Of a stretch of 6,955 nt of DNA, positions 5,162 to 6,955 are shown one piece after another (within the stretch, counting starts at the first letter, position 1; each line of letters starts with the position of its first letter). The notes under the pieces were generated by a model, which did no database searches, was not told the origin of the DNA, and saw only the letters and a program-made list of their open reading frames with translations. The position numbers and the translations under genes are program-made. The stretch comes from an uncultured Desulfobacterales bacterium (lineage in GTDB: Bacteria > Desulfobacterota > Desulfobacteria > Desulfobacterales > G020354645), in NCBI GenBank assembly GCA_947259865.1, contig CAMYNZ010000311.1:1-6955 (forward strand), in the 5' to 3' direction.

Positions 5162-5174
5162 GGGTAATTAACCC
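5162..5174 (+). promoter_or_regulatory. Inverted repeat, candidate AbiEi operator
   Basis: GGGT (5162-5165) and ACCC (5171-5174) flank AATTA at the expected transcription start, just downstream of the -10 region. AbiEi antitoxins studied elsewhere repress their own operon by binding inverted repeats at the promoter, so this position is apt. The short arms make the call tentative. Confidence 0.35.
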
Positions 5175-5190
5175 ATTTAAAGGAAATATA

Positions 5191-5979
5191 ATGAAACATC
5201 CTGGGCCAGAACTAGGAAACCTTTCTTCAAGGTTCTTCGCCTATGCGCAGCTAAGAAAAAAGGATATCATCCGAACCGGCGAACTGGCGCCAGTGCTTGG
5301 CATTACGGAATCACAGGAACGTGATCTGCTCCGTCGTCTTTCGAAATCCGGATGGATTGTCAGACTCAAACGCGGCGTGTATCTCGTTCCCCCACGAATA
5401 CCGGCTGGTGGTAAATATAGTCCGGGTGTTGCCCTGATTCTCCAAAAACTGATGGAACAACAGGATGGCAGGTATCAAATCTGCGGACCATCCGGCCTTG
5501 ATGACCAGATTCCAAGCGTCACTTACGCTTACAATAACCGTATTTCCGGTAGCCGAAAAATTGGAAATCTATCATTTCAATTCATAAAAGTCGCGGACGA
5601 ACGTCTTGGCGCCACCCATGCGGTCCGTACCCAGAATGGAGGCCAGATTATCTATTCGTCCAAAGCCAGGACGCTTATGGATGCCGTTTATGACTGGTCT
5701 CGATTCAACAGCCTGCCGCGAGGTTATGACTGGATCCAACAGGAAGTTAATCAAGATCCCAAGCTGGTTTCTGAACTGGTAAACGCCACGGCGCGCTATG
5801 GTAATCAGGCCACGGTGCGACGAATCGGTTACCTGCTGGATGGTTTGGTGCAACCTTCACGATTCATAAAATCGCTTCAGCGTCAACTCAGCGATTCGAA
5901 GGCCCTGATCCCCTGGGTTCCCGGTAAGTCTGCGAAGGGAAAAATCAACCGCAAGTGGGGAGTTATCGTTAATGGCTGA
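5191..5979 (+). CDS. abiEi: AbiEi-type antitoxin and autorepressor (type IV TA)
   Basis: This 262-residue protein has the layout of AbiEi antitoxins. An N-terminal winged helix-turn-helix spans about residues 12-68 (KKDIIRTGELAPVLGI recognition region, wing LKRGVYLVPP at 59-68), followed by a larger C-terminal domain (about 75-262) with the IYSSKARTLMDAVYD stretch (154-168) typical of the family. The N-terminal part binds DNA to repress the operon, and the C-terminal part neutralises the toxin. In type IV systems the antitoxin does not form a stable complex with the toxin but counters its effect. The start is supported by AAAGGA (5179-5184) six bases upstream and by the promoter just before it. 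Its last 8 bp overlap the toxin gene, implying coupled translation. The family call is firm; whether the system blocks phage, stabilises DNA or does something else is not shown by the sequence. Confidence 0.88.
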   Translation: MKHPGPELGNLSSRFFAYAQLRKKDIIRTGELAPVLGITESQERDLLRRLSKSGWIVRLKRGVYLVPPRIPAGGKYSPGVALILQKLMEQQDGRYQICGPSGLDDQIPSVTYAYNNRISGSRKIGNLSFQFIKVADERLGATHAVRTQNGGQIIYSSKARTLMDAVYDWSRFNSLPRGYDWIQQEVNQDPKLVSELVNATARYGNQATVRRIGYLLDGLVQPSRFIKSLQRQLSDSKALIPWVPGKSAKGKINRKWGVIVNG

Positions 5980-6853
5980 GGAGCACTTTGCATACCCGCA
6001 CAAGACCGATCCCGATATTTTCCGGGAGGCCCTGGCGTATTCTGAAGCTGATAAGGGTTTTACAGCGTCTCTGATCGAAAAAGATTATTATTGTTCACTG
6101 GTCCTTCAATATCTCTTTAGCAACGATACGTCCCTCGTGTTTAAAGGAGGGACCTGTCTTAGCAAGGTTCACGCAGATTTCTACCGGTTAAGTGAGGACT
6201 TAGACTTCATTATTCCGGTCGCTGCCGATATAACCCGACCGCAGAGACGTGCCGGCATAAAGCCGGTCAAAAGTATGTTTGAAAAATTGCCGGCAGTCGT
6301 TCCCGGAATGACAATCTCTGAAGCCTTCAGAGGTCATAACGAGTCACGGCAATATATCGGCTACCTTGAATATCCTTCAGTGGTTATGGAAAAAATGGAG
6401 AAATTTCAGGTTGAGGTCGGACTACGAGAATCTCTCCTGCGACCATCGGTGTCCAGTATCGCAAACACAATCGCTTTGAATCCTTTTAACGGTCAGCCGG
6501 TACTGCCCATTTTCACAGTCAACGCCATGGCTCTGAAAGAGGCATATGCGGAAAAAGTCCGTGCAGCACTTACAAGAAGAGGACCGGCAATCCGGGACTT
6601 TTTCGATCTGTTTTATGCTGGCCGCATGATAGGGTTGAATTTCCTTGACCCCGAGTTCCTCAATATGGTGAAGGCAAAAATCGATGTGCCGGGAAATGAC
6701 CCTATAGATGTTTCTATTGAGCGCAGACAAGAACTCGAGCTACAACTTGAAGGTCAGCTAAAGCCGGTACTACGTCCTTCGGATTTTGAAGGTTTTAAAT
6801 TGGATGAGGCATTTGAGCTTGTACTAAATATAACTGAAGCTTTATCCGCTTGA
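5972..6853 (+). CDS. abiEii: AbiEii/AbiGii-type nucleotidyltransferase toxin
   Basis: This 293-residue protein is the toxin partner. It shows the DNA polymerase beta-like nucleotidyltransferase core: KGGTCLSK (58-65) followed by the metal-binding DxD in SEDLDF (74-79, D76 and D78), preceded by the typical EKDYY (36-40). It also has the C-terminal family motif ALKEAYAEKVRAALTR (187-202) with RDFFDLFY (208-215). Related toxins use NTPs, and MenT-type members modify the tRNA acceptor end to stop translation; that activity here is inference. All the motifs appear intact, so it is probably active. The ATG overlaps the antitoxin stop (ATG 5972, TGA 5977-5979), with GGGGAG (5957-5962) as ribosome site nine bases before. 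No further gene follows in the last 102 bp. Confidence 0.92.
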   Translation: MAEEHFAYPHKTDPDIFREALAYSEADKGFTASLIEKDYYCSLVLQYLFSNDTSLVFKGGTCLSKVHADFYRLSEDLDFIIPVAADITRPQRRAGIKPVKSMFEKLPAVVPGMTISEAFRGHNESRQYIGYLEYPSVVMEKMEKFQVEVGLRESLLRPSVSSIANTIALNPFNGQPVLPIFTVNAMALKEAYAEKVRAALTRRGPAIRDFFDLFYAGRMIGLNFLDPEFLNMVKAKIDVPGNDPIDVSIERRQELELQLEGQLKPVLRPSDFEGFKLDEAFELVLNITEALSA

Positions 6854-6914
6854 CGCAACCTAACTGTTTGGCATATATAATCATTTAAACTGATCTGAAT
6901 TATCCATTCCGCCG

Positions 6915-6931
6915 GAACTGAAGTTCTTTTT
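6915..6931 (+). terminator. Weak terminator after the abiE operon
   Basis: GAAC (6915-6918), loop TGAA, GTTC (6923-6926) and a run of five T (6927-6931) lie about 60 bp after the toxin stop. The stem is short, extended only by a G-U pair, so efficiency is doubtful. The rest of 6854-6955 shows no gene. Confidence 0.35.
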
Positions 6932-6955
6932 CCATCCTGAAATCGAGCCGGTTCT

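Larger units (their letters stand above)
4770..5190. other. AT-rich intergenic region between PilZ and AbiE genes
   Basis: These 421 bp separate the divergent PilZ and abiE genes and hold no recognisable gene. They contain, in order, the PilZ leader with its G8 run, the inverted repeat and promoter, a palindrome followed by T8 (4905-4925), a patch resembling a dispersed repeat (about 5003-5060) and the abiE promoter. A 72-codon TTG-start frame at 4924-5142 has no ribosome site and no familiar domain. Confidence 0.6.

Overview
The window looks like chromosomal DNA of a mid-GC anaerobic Gram-negative bacterium, most plausibly a Desulfobacterota (deltaproteobacterial sulfate-reducer-like) organism. 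The grounds are gene content, namely a two-subunit class I fumarase, a CoA-transferase/GNAT fusion, a small PilZ protein and an AbiE system, plus a 'CACCGCAGAGACG'-type intergenic repeat of a kind common in such genomes. The assignment is inference; no rRNA or phylogenetic marker is present. No tRNA, rRNA, CRISPR array or complete insertion sequence was seen.

Layout. Positions 1-330 hold no gene but a remarkable composite inverted-repeat element: imperfect 27-bp outer arms at 5-31 and 247-273 enclose several perfect hairpins. Positions 331-1742 (+) encode the alpha and beta subunits of an iron-sulfur fumarase/tartrate-dehydratase-type hydro-lyase, translationally coupled through a GTGA overlap. 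The alpha subunit has Ser where the family has one of its three cluster-ligating Cys. Converging on it with only 27 bp between stop codons is a 624-residue minus-strand protein (3644-1770), a CoA-transferase-like module fused to a C-terminal GNAT acetyltransferase. The CoA-transferase part lacks the catalytic Glu that I expect in this family. Upstream of it on the same strand are a stand-alone CheY-like receiver (4157-3768) and, further up, a short, apparently truncated PilZ protein (4769-4533). Positions 5191-6853 (+) carry an AbiEi/AbiEii type IV toxin-antitoxin pair with an 8-bp overlap, a recognisable promoter and an inverted repeat that could be the autoregulatory operator.

How the genes may work together. 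The fumarase would act in the TCA cycle or a related C4-dicarboxylate route. The fusion protein may sense acyl-CoA and acetylate lysines, by analogy with Pat/PatZ enzymes in which a dead acyl-CoA synthetase domain is fused to a GNAT domain. The receiver may be co-transcribed with it and provide two-component input. The AbiE pair is an accessory, defence-related module next to AT-rich, repeat-containing DNA. The points most worth a second look are the lost active-site residues of the fusion protein, the Cys-to-Ser change in fumarase alpha, the composite palindromic element at the left end, and the inverted repeat flanking the PilZ promoter.
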